Positions 17,388 to 24,740 of a stretch of 64,000 nt of DNA are shown here, piece after piece. Positions within the stretch are counted from its first letter, which is position 1; each line of letters opens with the position of its first letter. Position numbers and translations under genes: made by a program. The stretch spans positions 2,654,836-2,718,835 of the forward strand of contig NZ_CP028858.1 in the NCBI RefSeq assembly GCF_003058365.1, written 5' to 3'. Origin of the DNA: Halococcoides cellulosivorans (GTDB lineage Archaea > Halobacteriota > Halobacteria > Halobacteriales > Haloarculaceae). Below the pieces are notes generated by a model that saw only the letters and a list, made by a program, of their open reading frames with translations, was not told where the DNA came from and searched no databases.

Positions 17388-18668
17388 GTGATCGTCGGCG
17401 TACCGAGTGAGCCAGACGGCGAGCGGCGAGTAGCGGTGACCCCCGAGGTCGCCGGCGAGTTGAGCGCGGACGGCCACGACGTACTGGTCGAATCCGGCGC
17501 GGGGACCACGGCCGGCATCGACGACGCCGCCTATCGCGACGCCGACTGCGAGATCGTCGACCGGGCAGAGTTGACGCGAGCGGACCTCATCGCCGCGATC
17601 GACGGATCCGCCGCCAGCGAGATCGGCGACGGCACAGACGGAGCGACCGTCGTTGGCGTCTTCGGCGCGTACGAGCAGTCCGAGGCCGATCTCGCTGCGC
17701 TCGCCGACCGGTCGATCGACGCGATCGCACTCGAACTCATCCCCCGGATCAGCCGGGCCCAATCGATGGACGTGCTCTCCTCGATGGCGAGTCTCGCGGG
17801 CTATCAGGCCGCGCTGCTCGGCGCGAGCGAGGCCGATCGACTATTCCCGATGGAGATGACCGCCGCGGGGACGATCCAGCCCGCCGAGGTGTTCGTCATC
17901 GGCGCGGGCGTCGCCGGCCTGAAGGCTATCTCGACGGCCGATCGGCTCGGCGCGTCCGTGCGAGCGTACGACGTTCGTCTGGAGGCCCGCGAAGAGGTCC
18001 AGAGTCTCGGCGCGGAGTTCGTCGAACTCGACCTCGAAACCGAGGGCGCAGGCGACGACGAGGGCTACGCCCGCGAGATGGACGAAGAGTTCTACGCGGC
18101 CCAGCGCGAGGCGCTCGCGCGCGTCGTCCCCGAGTCCGACGTCGTGATCACGACCGCCGCGATCCCGGGCCAACCCGCGCCCGAACTCGTGACCAGTGAG
18201 ATGGTCGCCGCGATGGACGACGGCTCCGTGCTCGTCGACTGTTCGGCCGACACCGGCGGTAACTGCGCGCTGACAGAGCCAGACCAGCGCGTGACTCACG
18301 AGGGCGTCACCGTCCTCGGTCCGACCGATCTGGCCGGCCAGGTCGCCGCGACCGCCAGCGATCAGTTCGCGCGCAACGTCGCGCACCTGCTCGAACTGAT
18401 CACCGACGAGGGCGCGCTCGCGCTCGATCTCGACGACGAGATCGTCGCCGCGACGCTGTTGACTCACGAGGGACGAGTCCGTGCGCCACACCGAGACGAT
18501 GGAGAGAGTTCCGAGAACGGCGCAGACGATGACGGCGGCGCGGACGAGACTGACGGCGCGGACGGCACCGACACGAACGGCGGAGACGCCGACGACGCCG
18601 GTGCAGACGACGGCGACGCCACTGACGAAGCGGCCGCCGATACCGCCAACGACGGAGGTGACGCATGA
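17388..18668 (+). CDS. pntA1: NAD(P) transhydrogenase alpha subunit 1 (domain I)
   Basis: The N-terminal soluble NAD(H)-binding domain I of proton-translocating transhydrogenase, starting at GTG 17388 (MIVGVPSEPDGERRVAV, a typical start). The second Rossmann fold is visible as VIGAGVAGLKA (about 169-179), and the TTAAIPG and SADTGGNC motifs follow. With pntA2 and pntB it forms the three-subunit form of the membrane enzyme that couples hydride transfer from NADH to NADP with proton movement. After residue 366 the protein has a roughly 60-residue Asp/Gly/Ala/Glu tail absent from bacterial relatives. It overlaps pntA2 by 4 bp (ATGA). Confidence 0.9.
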   Translation: MIVGVPSEPDGERRVAVTPEVAGELSADGHDVLVESGAGTTAGIDDAAYRDADCEIVDRAELTRADLIAAIDGSAASEIGDGTDGATVVGVFGAYEQSEADLAALADRSIDAIALELIPRISRAQSMDVLSSMASLAGYQAALLGASEADRLFPMEMTAAGTIQPAEVFVIGAGVAGLKAISTADRLGASVRAYDVRLEAREEVQSLGAEFVELDLETEGAGDDEGYAREMDEEFYAAQREALARVVPESDVVITTAAIPGQPAPELVTSEMVAAMDDGSVLVDCSADTGGNCALTEPDQRVTHEGVTVLGPTDLAGQVAATASDQFARNVAHLLELITDEGALALDLDDEIVAATLLTHEGRVRAPHRDDGESSENGADDDGGADETDGADGTDTNGGDADDAGADDGDATDEAAADTANDGGDA

Positions 18669-18946
18669 CCCTCGTCGAAAACCTGACGCTGTTCGTGCTC
18701 GCGGCGTTCGTCGGCTACGAGATCATCACGAAGATCCCGACGAACCTGCACACCCCGCTGATGAGCGGCGCGAACGCCATCTCGGGGATTACGCTGCTCG
18801 GATCGGTCGTCGTCATCGCCGGATCGGGCGAGACGACGCTGCTCGCGACCGTACTGGGCTTTATCGCGGTCGTGATGGCGACGATCAACGTCGTCGGCGG
18901 GTATCTCGTGAGCCACTTCATGCTCGCCGAATTCGGGGGGCAATAA
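18665..18946 (+). CDS. pntA2: NAD(P) transhydrogenase alpha subunit 2 (membrane part)
   Basis: A 93-aa protein with three hydrophobic helices and the conserved segment NLHTPLMSGANAISGI (about 36-51), the hallmark of the PntA C-terminal membrane domain. It provides part of the proton channel. Start overlaps the pntA1 stop and the pntB ATG follows its stop by one base, so all three are translated from one message. Confidence 0.92.
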   Translation: MTLVENLTLFVLAAFVGYEIITKIPTNLHTPLMSGANAISGITLLGSVVVIAGSGETTLLATVLGFIAVVMATINVVGGYLVSHFMLAEFGGQ

Positions 18947-18947
18947 G

Positions 18948-20390
18948 ATGGTGAGTGTCCTCGAAGGACTTCCCCAGAGCGGACTCGAACTGATGTATTT
19001 GGTCGCGGCAGTCATGTTCATTCAGGGCCTCCGCGACATGACCCATCCGCGGACGGCCGTTCGCGGAAACGGTCTCTCGGCCGGCGGGATGGCCCTGGCC
19101 GTCGTGGTGACGGTCCTGTATACCGGTCTCTTCTCGCTCCCCCTCCTCGGAGCCGCACTCCTCATCGGGACGGCGGTCGGCGTCTGGCTCGCAGTGAGTG
19201 TCGAGACCACCGAGATGCCTCAGCTGGTCGGCCTGTTCAACGGATTCGGCGGTGGCGCGTCCGCGCTCGTCGCGGGTGCAGAACTCGTCGACATCGCTGG
19301 CCCCTCGTCGGCCGCACTCACCGTCGAACTCACCACGACCGCCGCCATCGCAGGGATCATCGGATCGGTCACCCTCGTCGGCAGTTTCGTCGCGGCGGGC
19401 AAACTCCACGGCCTCGTCGGCGACTGGCCGTTCGACGCGCGGTTGGGTCACGCGATCAAGGCCGCGCTGTTCGCCGTCGCGGTCCTCGCGGGTCTCGCGC
19501 TGGTCGTCCGCACCGCGCTCGGGACGGCCCCGCTGGCCCCGTGGGTGCCGACCTACTGGCTGCTCGTCGGAGCCGCGGCGCTGCTCGGCGTCGTCCTCGT
19601 CTATCCGATCGGTGGCGCGGACATGCCGGTCGTGATCGCCCTGCTCAACTCCTACTCGGGGCTCGCGGCCGCGACGACCGGGTTCGTCCTGAACAACACC
19701 GCGTTGATCGTCGCCGGGACGCTCGTCGGCGCCTCGGGGCTGATCCTGACGGTGATCATGTGCGAGTCGATGAACCGCTCGCTGACGAACGTCCTCTTTG
19801 GCGGCCTCGGCGGGAGCGAGTCGAGCGAGGACCAGCCGGATATCTACGAAGGCAACATTACGGAAACGTCGCCCGAGGAGGTCACGATGATGCTCGAAGT
19901 CGCCGATCGCGTCGTGATCGTGCCGGGGTACGGCATGGCGGTCGCCCAGGCCCAGCACGCGGTCGCGGATCTGGCCGCGACGCTCGCCGACAACGGCGTC
20001 GACGTGGAGTTCGGCATCCACCCCGTCGCGGGCCGGATGCCCGGGCACATGAACGCCTTGCTCGCCGAGGCCGACGTCCACTACGAGAAGATGCGCGAAC
20101 TGGAGGAGGTCAATCCGACATTTAGCGAGACCGACGTGGTGTTGATCACCGGCGCGAACGACGTGGTCAATCCCAGCGCGAACGAGGACAGCGACAGCCC
20201 CATCGCGGGCATGCCCGTGCTGGAAGTCTGGGACGCGGGATCGGTCATCGTCAACAAGCGTAGCCTCTCCCATGGCTTCGCGGGCATTCCGAACCCGCTG
20301 TTCGCGAAGTCGAACACGAGCATGCTGTTCGGTGACGCCAAGGACTCGATGCAGGAACTGCTCGCGCAGTATCAGGAAGCGACGGAGTGA
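18948..20390 (+). CDS. pntB: NAD(P) transhydrogenase beta subunit
   Basis: A 480-aa subunit with eight or nine membrane helices followed by the soluble NADP(H)-binding domain III. Domain III is recognisable by VIVPGYGMAVAQAQH, GRMPGHMN, and VNKRSLSHGFAGI, the last being the flexible NADP loop. The length is normal for the family. Its last 61 codons are duplicated at 22501-22683 and its last 12 at 21687-21722, separated by foreign genes, so this 3' end appears to be a recombination site. Confidence 0.93.
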   Translation: MVSVLEGLPQSGLELMYLVAAVMFIQGLRDMTHPRTAVRGNGLSAGGMALAVVVTVLYTGLFSLPLLGAALLIGTAVGVWLAVSVETTEMPQLVGLFNGFGGGASALVAGAELVDIAGPSSAALTVELTTTAAIAGIIGSVTLVGSFVAAGKLHGLVGDWPFDARLGHAIKAALFAVAVLAGLALVVRTALGTAPLAPWVPTYWLLVGAAALLGVVLVYPIGGADMPVVIALLNSYSGLAAATTGFVLNNTALIVAGTLVGASGLILTVIMCESMNRSLTNVLFGGLGGSESSEDQPDIYEGNITETSPEEVTMMLEVADRVVIVPGYGMAVAQAQHAVADLAATLADNGVDVEFGIHPVAGRMPGHMNALLAEADVHYEKMRELEEVNPTFSETDVVLITGANDVVNPSANEDSDSPIAGMPVLEVWDAGSVIVNKRSLSHGFAGIPNPLFAKSNTSMLFGDAKDSMQELLAQYQEATE

Positions 20391-20436
20391 GCGAATCGGC
20401 GTCCGCCGACCGTCTCGCGGGTCCGTCGTTCACAAA

Positions 20437-20931
20437 TCAGAATTCGTCACACCGGCACTCGTGGCCGTGTCTCGAACGGCCGACGACGAAGGCGTGGAGT
20501 TCGTGGGCAAGCGCCAGCATTGCGTCGGCGCGATCCGCCGTCGCGAGTCCATCCCGATAGTACGTTTTCGCGCGGTGGTCGCGCCAGAGATCCGCGAGAT
20601 CGTTCGCCGTCTCTTCGGAGACGATCCCTGCGGACGCCGCCTCGCGATAGACCCCCGGATGGGTGCCCGGGAGATCACTTGGCTGCGTCCGCCCGCGTTC
20701 GAGGAGTCGGAACTCGATCGTGCGTTCGATCGCGACGAACGAAGCCTCGATGACGATCGTATAGTAGCCATCCTCTCGGAGGGTTTCGGCCCCGTCGAGC
20801 AATCGACAGCCCTTCCGCAACTGGAGGAGTGATCCGCTGTCGACATCCAGCCCCGTTTCGACCTCGGTGGGCCGACGGTCGAAGGCCGCGTGCGCGGCCT
20901 CGACGAGGCGCTCGATCTCTGTGCTACTCAT
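20437..20931 (-). CDS. HEPN-domain toxin of a HEPN-MNT pair
   Basis: A 164-aa helical protein starting MSSTEIERL at 20931, a start chosen because it overlaps the MNT gene by 8 bp. The C-terminal RDHRAKTYYRDG segment resembles the conserved basic-aromatic stretch of HEPN RNases and of haloarchaeal HEPN proteins that accompany nucleotidyltransferases. In this kind of toxin-antitoxin system the HEPN protein cleaves RNA and the MNT partner inactivates it, often by AMP transfer to the tyrosine near the catalytic site. The gene faces pntB and lies within a block bordered by copies of the pntB 3' end. Confidence 0.7.
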   Translation of the reverse strand: MSSTEIERLVEAAHAAFDRRPTEVETGLDVDSGSLLQLRKGCRLLDGAETLREDGYYTIVIEASFVAIERTIEFRLLERGRTQPSDLPGTHPGVYREAASAGIVSEETANDLADLWRDHRAKTYYRDGLATADRADAMLALAHELHAFVVGRSRHGHECRCDEF

Positions 20932-21613
20932 CGTCGAACACCCGCCGCCGAACGGCATCCAGTCGATCAGTCGTAACGATCGTCACGCCCTCCTCGAAGA
21001 TCGGTCGGAGCTTCGATCCGGCACGTCGAGCGCTCTCGACGGATTCGACCTGCGCCTCGATGGCGAACCGGTCCCCGTCGAACCGGCGGCGCTCGATCTC
21101 GTCTGCCACGTCGGCAACGGCGCGGCGCGCCGCCGTTCGATCGCCCGCCACGAGGACGAACAGATCGATGTCACTTCGGCGGTCGGCATCGCCGCGAGCC
21201 ACACTCCCGAAGACGACGAGGCCAGCCAGTTCAGAGACTCCCTCGATCTCGTCGATCGACGCTCGGACGGCCTCCCAAAAGGCCTCGATCGGAGCGCGAA
21301 ACTCCGATTGCTCGATCGCGAACAGTGGATCGTCCTTCTGGAGGCGGTCGTGATCGACGGCCACGTAGTTCCGCTGGGGCGTCTCACGAACGGTGATAGC
21401 GCCGATCTCCGCGAGAAGGTCCACGGCCCGCCACACCGTCGAACGGGACGCGCCCGTCGCCGCGATAAGTTCGCCGATCGTAAACTCCGTGTCGTCGGCG
21501 TCGGCGACTAGAGCGAGAATGTCGTCGGCGGCCTCGACGCGGAACACTCCCGTCTCGGGGTCGGCGTCCACGTCGATGCAGATTTTTATCCCTTGTTTTG
21601 TCTCGTCGGACAC
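20924..21613 (-). CDS. MNT nucleotidyltransferase with N-terminal winged helix
   Basis: A 229-aa protein with two parts. Residues about 40-80 form a winged helix-turn-helix (IGELIAATGASRSTVWRAV). Residues about 130-200 form a minimal nucleotidyltransferase with GS at 136-137 and SDID supplying D148 and D150. MNT proteins pair with HEPN toxins as antitoxins by nucleotidylating them. The fused DNA-binding domain suggests that the operon is also autoregulated by this protein. The first gene of a two-gene operon, with a TATA box at leaderless distance (21636-21643). Confidence 0.8.
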   Translation of the reverse strand: MSDETKQGIKICIDVDADPETGVFRVEAADDILALVADADDTEFTIGELIAATGASRSTVWRAVDLLAEIGAITVRETPQRNYVAVDHDRLQKDDPLFAIEQSEFRAPIEAFWEAVRASIDEIEGVSELAGLVVFGSVARGDADRRSDIDLFVLVAGDRTAARRAVADVADEIERRRFDGDRFAIEAQVESVESARRAGSKLRPIFEEGVTIVTTDRLDAVRRRVFDDE

Positions 21614-21635
21614 CGTCCGATGTTACGGGACGAGG

Positions 21636-21643
21636 TATAAATA
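21636..21643 (-). promoter_or_regulatory. TATA box of the HEPN-MNT operon
   Basis: On the minus strand the sequence reads TATTTATA, centred about 27 bp before the ATG at 21613. The distance fits a leaderless haloarchaeal transcript. An operator for the HTH-containing MNT protein might overlap it. Confidence 0.6.
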
Positions 21644-21686
21644 GATAGTGGGAGGTCTCCCTGCAATCCCGTTACCACGGTGCAAA

Positions 21687-21722
21687 GAGTTGCTCGCGCA
21701 GTTTCAGGAAGCGACGGAGTAG
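21687..21722 (+). repeat. 36-bp copy of the pntB 3' end
   Basis: The bases aligned to 20355-20390 differ at 5 of 36 positions and, in the pntB frame, read ELLAQFQEATE then a stop. It lies just upstream of the HEPN-MNT promoter region and two bases before the stop codon of the next minus-strand gene. It looks like a residual border of an integrated block. Confidence 0.75.
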
Positions 21723-21724
21723 AC

Positions 21725-22291
21725 TCAGAGGTCTTCGGAATCGGGAGATTCCGGCAGTGTAGAATTCTCGACCATCACCTGGGCGTGCGACGCCGATCGC
21801 AGATTCATCGTCCGTGCCTGGATGACCCTCGGTGTGTGGTAGTTGTGACCATCACCGGCGCGAACGACGTAGTCTATGCTTAAAGTCAAAGCGACGTGTT
21901 CGAAGTTGACATTCTCGAACGTGAATTCATTCCACGACGATTGATCACGTAGGCGATATCGAACGCGGTAGTTCGCCTCGGAGGGGCCCCATGTTGGCGT
22001 AATCCGTCGCGGATTGACATCCGAGATGTCCCATTCGTAGGGGTAGTCCCGAAGGTACGGATTAATTGAGTCCTGAAGGCTCGGCAAATGATAGGTGTCG
22101 TCCAACACTAGTTCACCATTTTTCAGGAGTTCGAGGTCGACCGACACTGCAGGTCCGTAATTTATAATCCGAATAAGCCACAATCGCACCGTCGGATCTC
22201 CGCGACCGAAAAAGTAGTACGACCCGACCGACACGCCACCGAGCCCTGCAAGCGCCGCGAGTACCGCTCGTCTGGAAATCTTTTCCTTCAT
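21725..22291 (-). CDS. Tat-exported or membrane-anchored protein of unknown function
   Basis: A protein of 188 aa starting MKEKISRRAVLAALAGLG, a twin-arginine signal; an upstream ATG at 22303 is also possible. The mature part is aromatic-rich and beta-like, with no recognised domain. Base composition is lower in G+C than neighbours, indicating transfer. The gene is oriented against pntB and ends two bases from the 36-bp pntB copy. Confidence 0.65.
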   Translation of the reverse strand: MKEKISRRAVLAALAGLGGVSVGSYYFFGRGDPTVRLWLIRIINYGPAVSVDLELLKNGELVLDDTYHLPSLQDSINPYLRDYPYEWDISDVNPRRITPTWGPSEANYRVRYRLRDQSSWNEFTFENVNFEHVALTLSIDYVVRAGDGHNYHTPRVIQARTMNLRSASHAQVMVENSTLPESPDSEDL

Positions 22292-22362
22292 AGATTCGTC
22301 CAATCGATTACCGTCGATGAGCGGTTCTGCGTTGCGAGCCGTCCGTAATCTTCTTTTCCCAT

Positions 22363-22488
22363 TTAATCTCCATGGGGAACGCTCTCCAGGCAGACACGCT
22401 CGCGAGCCGCCTGCCAGAAGAGATAGGTCTCGCCCCGAAACACGGCCCTTACCGAATACGGTGCCAGCGGGGATTCGACATCCAGCGC
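22363..22488 (-). pseudogene. Remnant of an alpha/beta-hydrolase C-terminus
   Basis: On the minus strand a short frame ends GETYLFWQAARERVCLES...D at a stop at 22363-22365. It resembles the final residues of the intact hydrolase at 22702-23565 (GESHILSAAARERVCRE). At DNA level the two share GGCAGAC-CG-TCGCG-GCCGCC. The upstream limit of the remnant is uncertain. It shows that a second pntB/hydrolase junction once existed here. Confidence 0.6.
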
Positions 22489-22500
22489 ATCGCGGTCACG

Positions 22501-22683
22501 GGCATGCCCGTCCTCGAAGTCTGGGACGCGGGATCGGTGATCGTCAACAAGCGCAGCCTCTCGCATGGCTTTGCGGGCATTCCGAACCCCCTCTTTGCCA
22601 AGGACAACACGAGCATGCTGTTCGGTGACGCCAAAGACTCGATGCAAGAACTGCTCGCGCAGTACCAGGAAGCGACGGAGTGA
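22501..22683 (+). pseudogene. 3'-terminal fragment of pntB (61 codons)
   Basis: The fragment is collinear with 20208-20390 without gaps. Fourteen codons differ and only one changes the residue (Ser to Asp in FAKSNTS/FAKDNTS). The reading frame and stop are kept, but there is no 5' part of the gene. The nearly all-synonymous divergence means the fragment derives from a functional pntB of another lineage, or is the original resident end while the present pntB end was imported. Confidence 0.85.
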
Positions 22684-22701
22684 GCCAGACCGTCCCGACG
22701 G

Positions 22702-23565
22702 TCACCCGTCGACGAACGCCGCAATCTCCCGGCAGACCCGTTCGCGGGCCGCCGCCGAGAGAATGTGTGACTCGCCGTCGAGCGTGGTGACGCCCACGAG
22801 ATTCGTCAGGCGCTCGCGGGCGCGAGACGCGACCGACGACGGCGGGAAGAAGGGGTCCTCGCTCGCGAGAAAGAGTGCGACGGGCGCGTCGAAGCCCGCG
22901 ATGTCGGCGGCCGTGGCCTCGGGAAAGCGCGTTTCGAGGTTGACGTGGCGCAGCGACGCGGCGACGGTCTCGCGAGCGATCGGATCGCCGTCGGGATCGG
23001 TCATCAGGCGACCGAGTGCGTGATCGAGCGCGAAACCGTTCCCCGAGAAGCAGTACGTCAGCGACGAGGCGCCCAGGCTTGCCATGCCGACCATCGACCC
23101 CGTCCCGAACCCCGCAGGGACCACGAGCGCCGCGCGGTCGAGGCGGTCGGGGGCGACCGCGGCCGTCCGGAGGAGAATCCCCGCGCCGTAGGAGACCCCG
23201 ATAGCGGGGGCGCTCGTCACGCCGACCGCGTCGAACAGATCGACGATCCACTCACCGAACGCGTCACCACGGGGGTCGGGTCGCGTCGTCGCGCTGTACC
23301 CGGGCTGGCCGATCACGTCCGGCGCGATCAGGCGATAGTCGTCGGCCAGACCGGCGACCCACGAGAGCGTCATCGGATTGGTCGCGTTCGCGCCGTGGAC
23401 GACGAGCACGGGCGGGGCGGCGTCGGGGCCAGCGCACAGGAGATGGGTGTCGCCGTGACGGGTCGAGACGGTCCGCTCGGAGACGTCGAGCGAGAGGTCG
23501 TCGAGCGCCGCATCGTAACACGATAGCAGAGTATCCCGACCAGAGTCGGTACGGTAGACGGACAC
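22702..23565 (-). CDS. Alpha/beta-fold hydrolase
   Basis: A 287-aa hydrolase. The oxyanion region VHGANATN lies near 53, the nucleophile elbow GVSYGAG near 123-129, the acid in SEDPFF near 235, and the His in DGESHIL near 260. Members of this class cleave esters or similar bonds; substrate is not evident. Convergent to pntB and probably its original neighbour, as fragments of both genes occur together at 22363-22683. Confidence 0.8.
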   Translation of the reverse strand: MSVYRTDSGRDTLLSCYDAALDDLSLDVSERTVSTRHGDTHLLCAGPDAAPPVLVVHGANATNPMTLSWVAGLADDYRLIAPDVIGQPGYSATTRPDPRGDAFGEWIVDLFDAVGVTSAPAIGVSYGAGILLRTAAVAPDRLDRAALVVPAGFGTGSMVGMASLGASSLTYCFSGNGFALDHALGRLMTDPDGDPIARETVAASLRHVNLETRFPEATAADIAGFDAPVALFLASEDPFFPPSSVASRARERLTNLVGVTTLDGESHILSAAARERVCREIAAFVDG

Positions 23566-23649
23566 GACCGTCGCTCGGGCCGGTGGCCGAAAGGGCTTGT
23601 CGACTGCCGCCGTCCCGGCGCTCTTTGGCCTGGGCCGTCAACGCCCGCC

Positions 23650-24231
23650 ATGAAGATCAAACAGGGCCTCAAACACTGGGCGGCCAAACGGGCGCTGACG
23701 GCGCCGATCGTCGGAGACGCCGTGCACGCGAAACTGGTGAGCTATCATACGGACGTCTTCACCGACCGGGCCGACGCTCCCCACCGGGCCGAGCGTCGCG
23801 ACCACCTCAACGCGCTGTTCTCGGCGACAATGGACACGTACGTCGCGGCCCTTCGCGCGGGGCTGAGCGAGGCCGAAGCCCGCGAGATCACGCACATCCA
23901 GGCCAACTTCGACTTTTTCAATCACGGCTGGACGGAGATGATGGAGATCCCGACCGACGAACTCGACGCCCATTACGACCGGTACGCCGACTTCTTCGGG
24001 ACGCACGGCATCACGATCGCAGACCCGCTCGGCGCGTTCGCGCCCGCGGGTGGGCTCCCCGAGGCCCCCGCGACGCCCGAGCGCCTCGACGACCCCGAGC
24101 ATCCCCACGCCGAGGGCGGGTTCGCCGACGACGTGTACGTCGAGACCGACGCGGGCGAGACGGTGATCGGCGGCGGCGAGGAACCCGCTGACGTTCCGAC
24201 CGAGGCGGCCCCGGGCGTCGAGGAGGACTGA
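23650..24231 (+). CDS. DUF6149-like haloarchaeal protein
   Basis: A 193-aa acidic soluble protein beginning MKIKQGLKHWAAKRALTAP. Patterns such as ADAPHRAERRDHLNALF and HIQANFDFFNHGW are shared with a haloarchaeal family of unknown function. The C-terminal 60 residues are an acidic, low-complexity tail. It diverges from the hydrolase gene, with 84 bp between starts. Confidence 0.6.
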   Translation: MKIKQGLKHWAAKRALTAPIVGDAVHAKLVSYHTDVFTDRADAPHRAERRDHLNALFSATMDTYVAALRAGLSEAEAREITHIQANFDFFNHGWTEMMEIPTDELDAHYDRYADFFGTHGITIADPLGAFAPAGGLPEAPATPERLDDPEHPHAEGGFADDVYVETDAGETVIGGGEEPADVPTEAAPGVEED

Positions 24232-24286
24232 CCGCTCTGGGGTGAGCGACCAGCACAGCTTTGGGACGACCCATCGATCGCGAGGC

Positions 24287-24700
24287 ATGGACCCCCGACT
24301 CACGGTGATCACGCTCGGCGTCGACGACCTCGGCCGCGCGACGACCTTCTACCGCGACGGCCTCGGGTTTCCGGTCCTCGACGAGTCCGACTCGTTCGTC
24401 AGCTTCGACCTCGACGGGATGGCGCTCGCTCTGTACCCCCGCGAGGCCCACGCCGCGGGCGCGAATCTCGATCCGAGCGAAACCGGAACGGGCGACGTCT
24501 CCTTGGCCCACAACGTCCGGTCGCGCGAGGCCGTGGACGCCCTGATCGACGAGGCCGAGGCGGCCGGCGCGACGGTCACACACCCGCCCGACGAGACGTT
24601 CTGGGGCGGGTATTCGGGCTATTTCACCGACCCCGACGGGCATCTCTGGGAGGTCGCGACCGGCGCGGACGTCTTCGAGCAGTTCGTCCCCGAGGACTGA
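24287..24700 (+). CDS. VOC/glyoxalase-family protein
   Basis: A 137-aa protein with the vicinal oxygen chelate fold pattern: TVITLGVDDLGRATTFYRDGL near the start and YFTDPDGHLWEVA near the end, the latter containing the usual metal-ligand Glu. Starts at ATG 24287 rather than the longer frame. Such proteins include glyoxalase-like enzymes and dioxygenases; the substrate is unknown. Confidence 0.8.
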   Translation: MDPRLTVITLGVDDLGRATTFYRDGLGFPVLDESDSFVSFDLDGMALALYPREAHAAGANLDPSETGTGDVSLAHNVRSREAVDALIDEAEAAGATVTHPPDETFWGGYSGYFTDPDGHLWEVATGADVFEQFVPED

Positions 24701-24740
24701 TCCCGCCAGGTTGAAAGCCGCCTCGCGCCGAACGCGGGGT

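Noticed and set aside
18918-20273. 451-codon minus-strand frame
   Set aside because: Antisense to pntB; Arg/Asp/His-rich as expected of a shadow.
22372-22683. A 103-codon gene fusing a new start to the pntB end
   Set aside because: The 5' part is antisense to the hydrolase relic and has no protein features; the 3' part is a copied pntB end.
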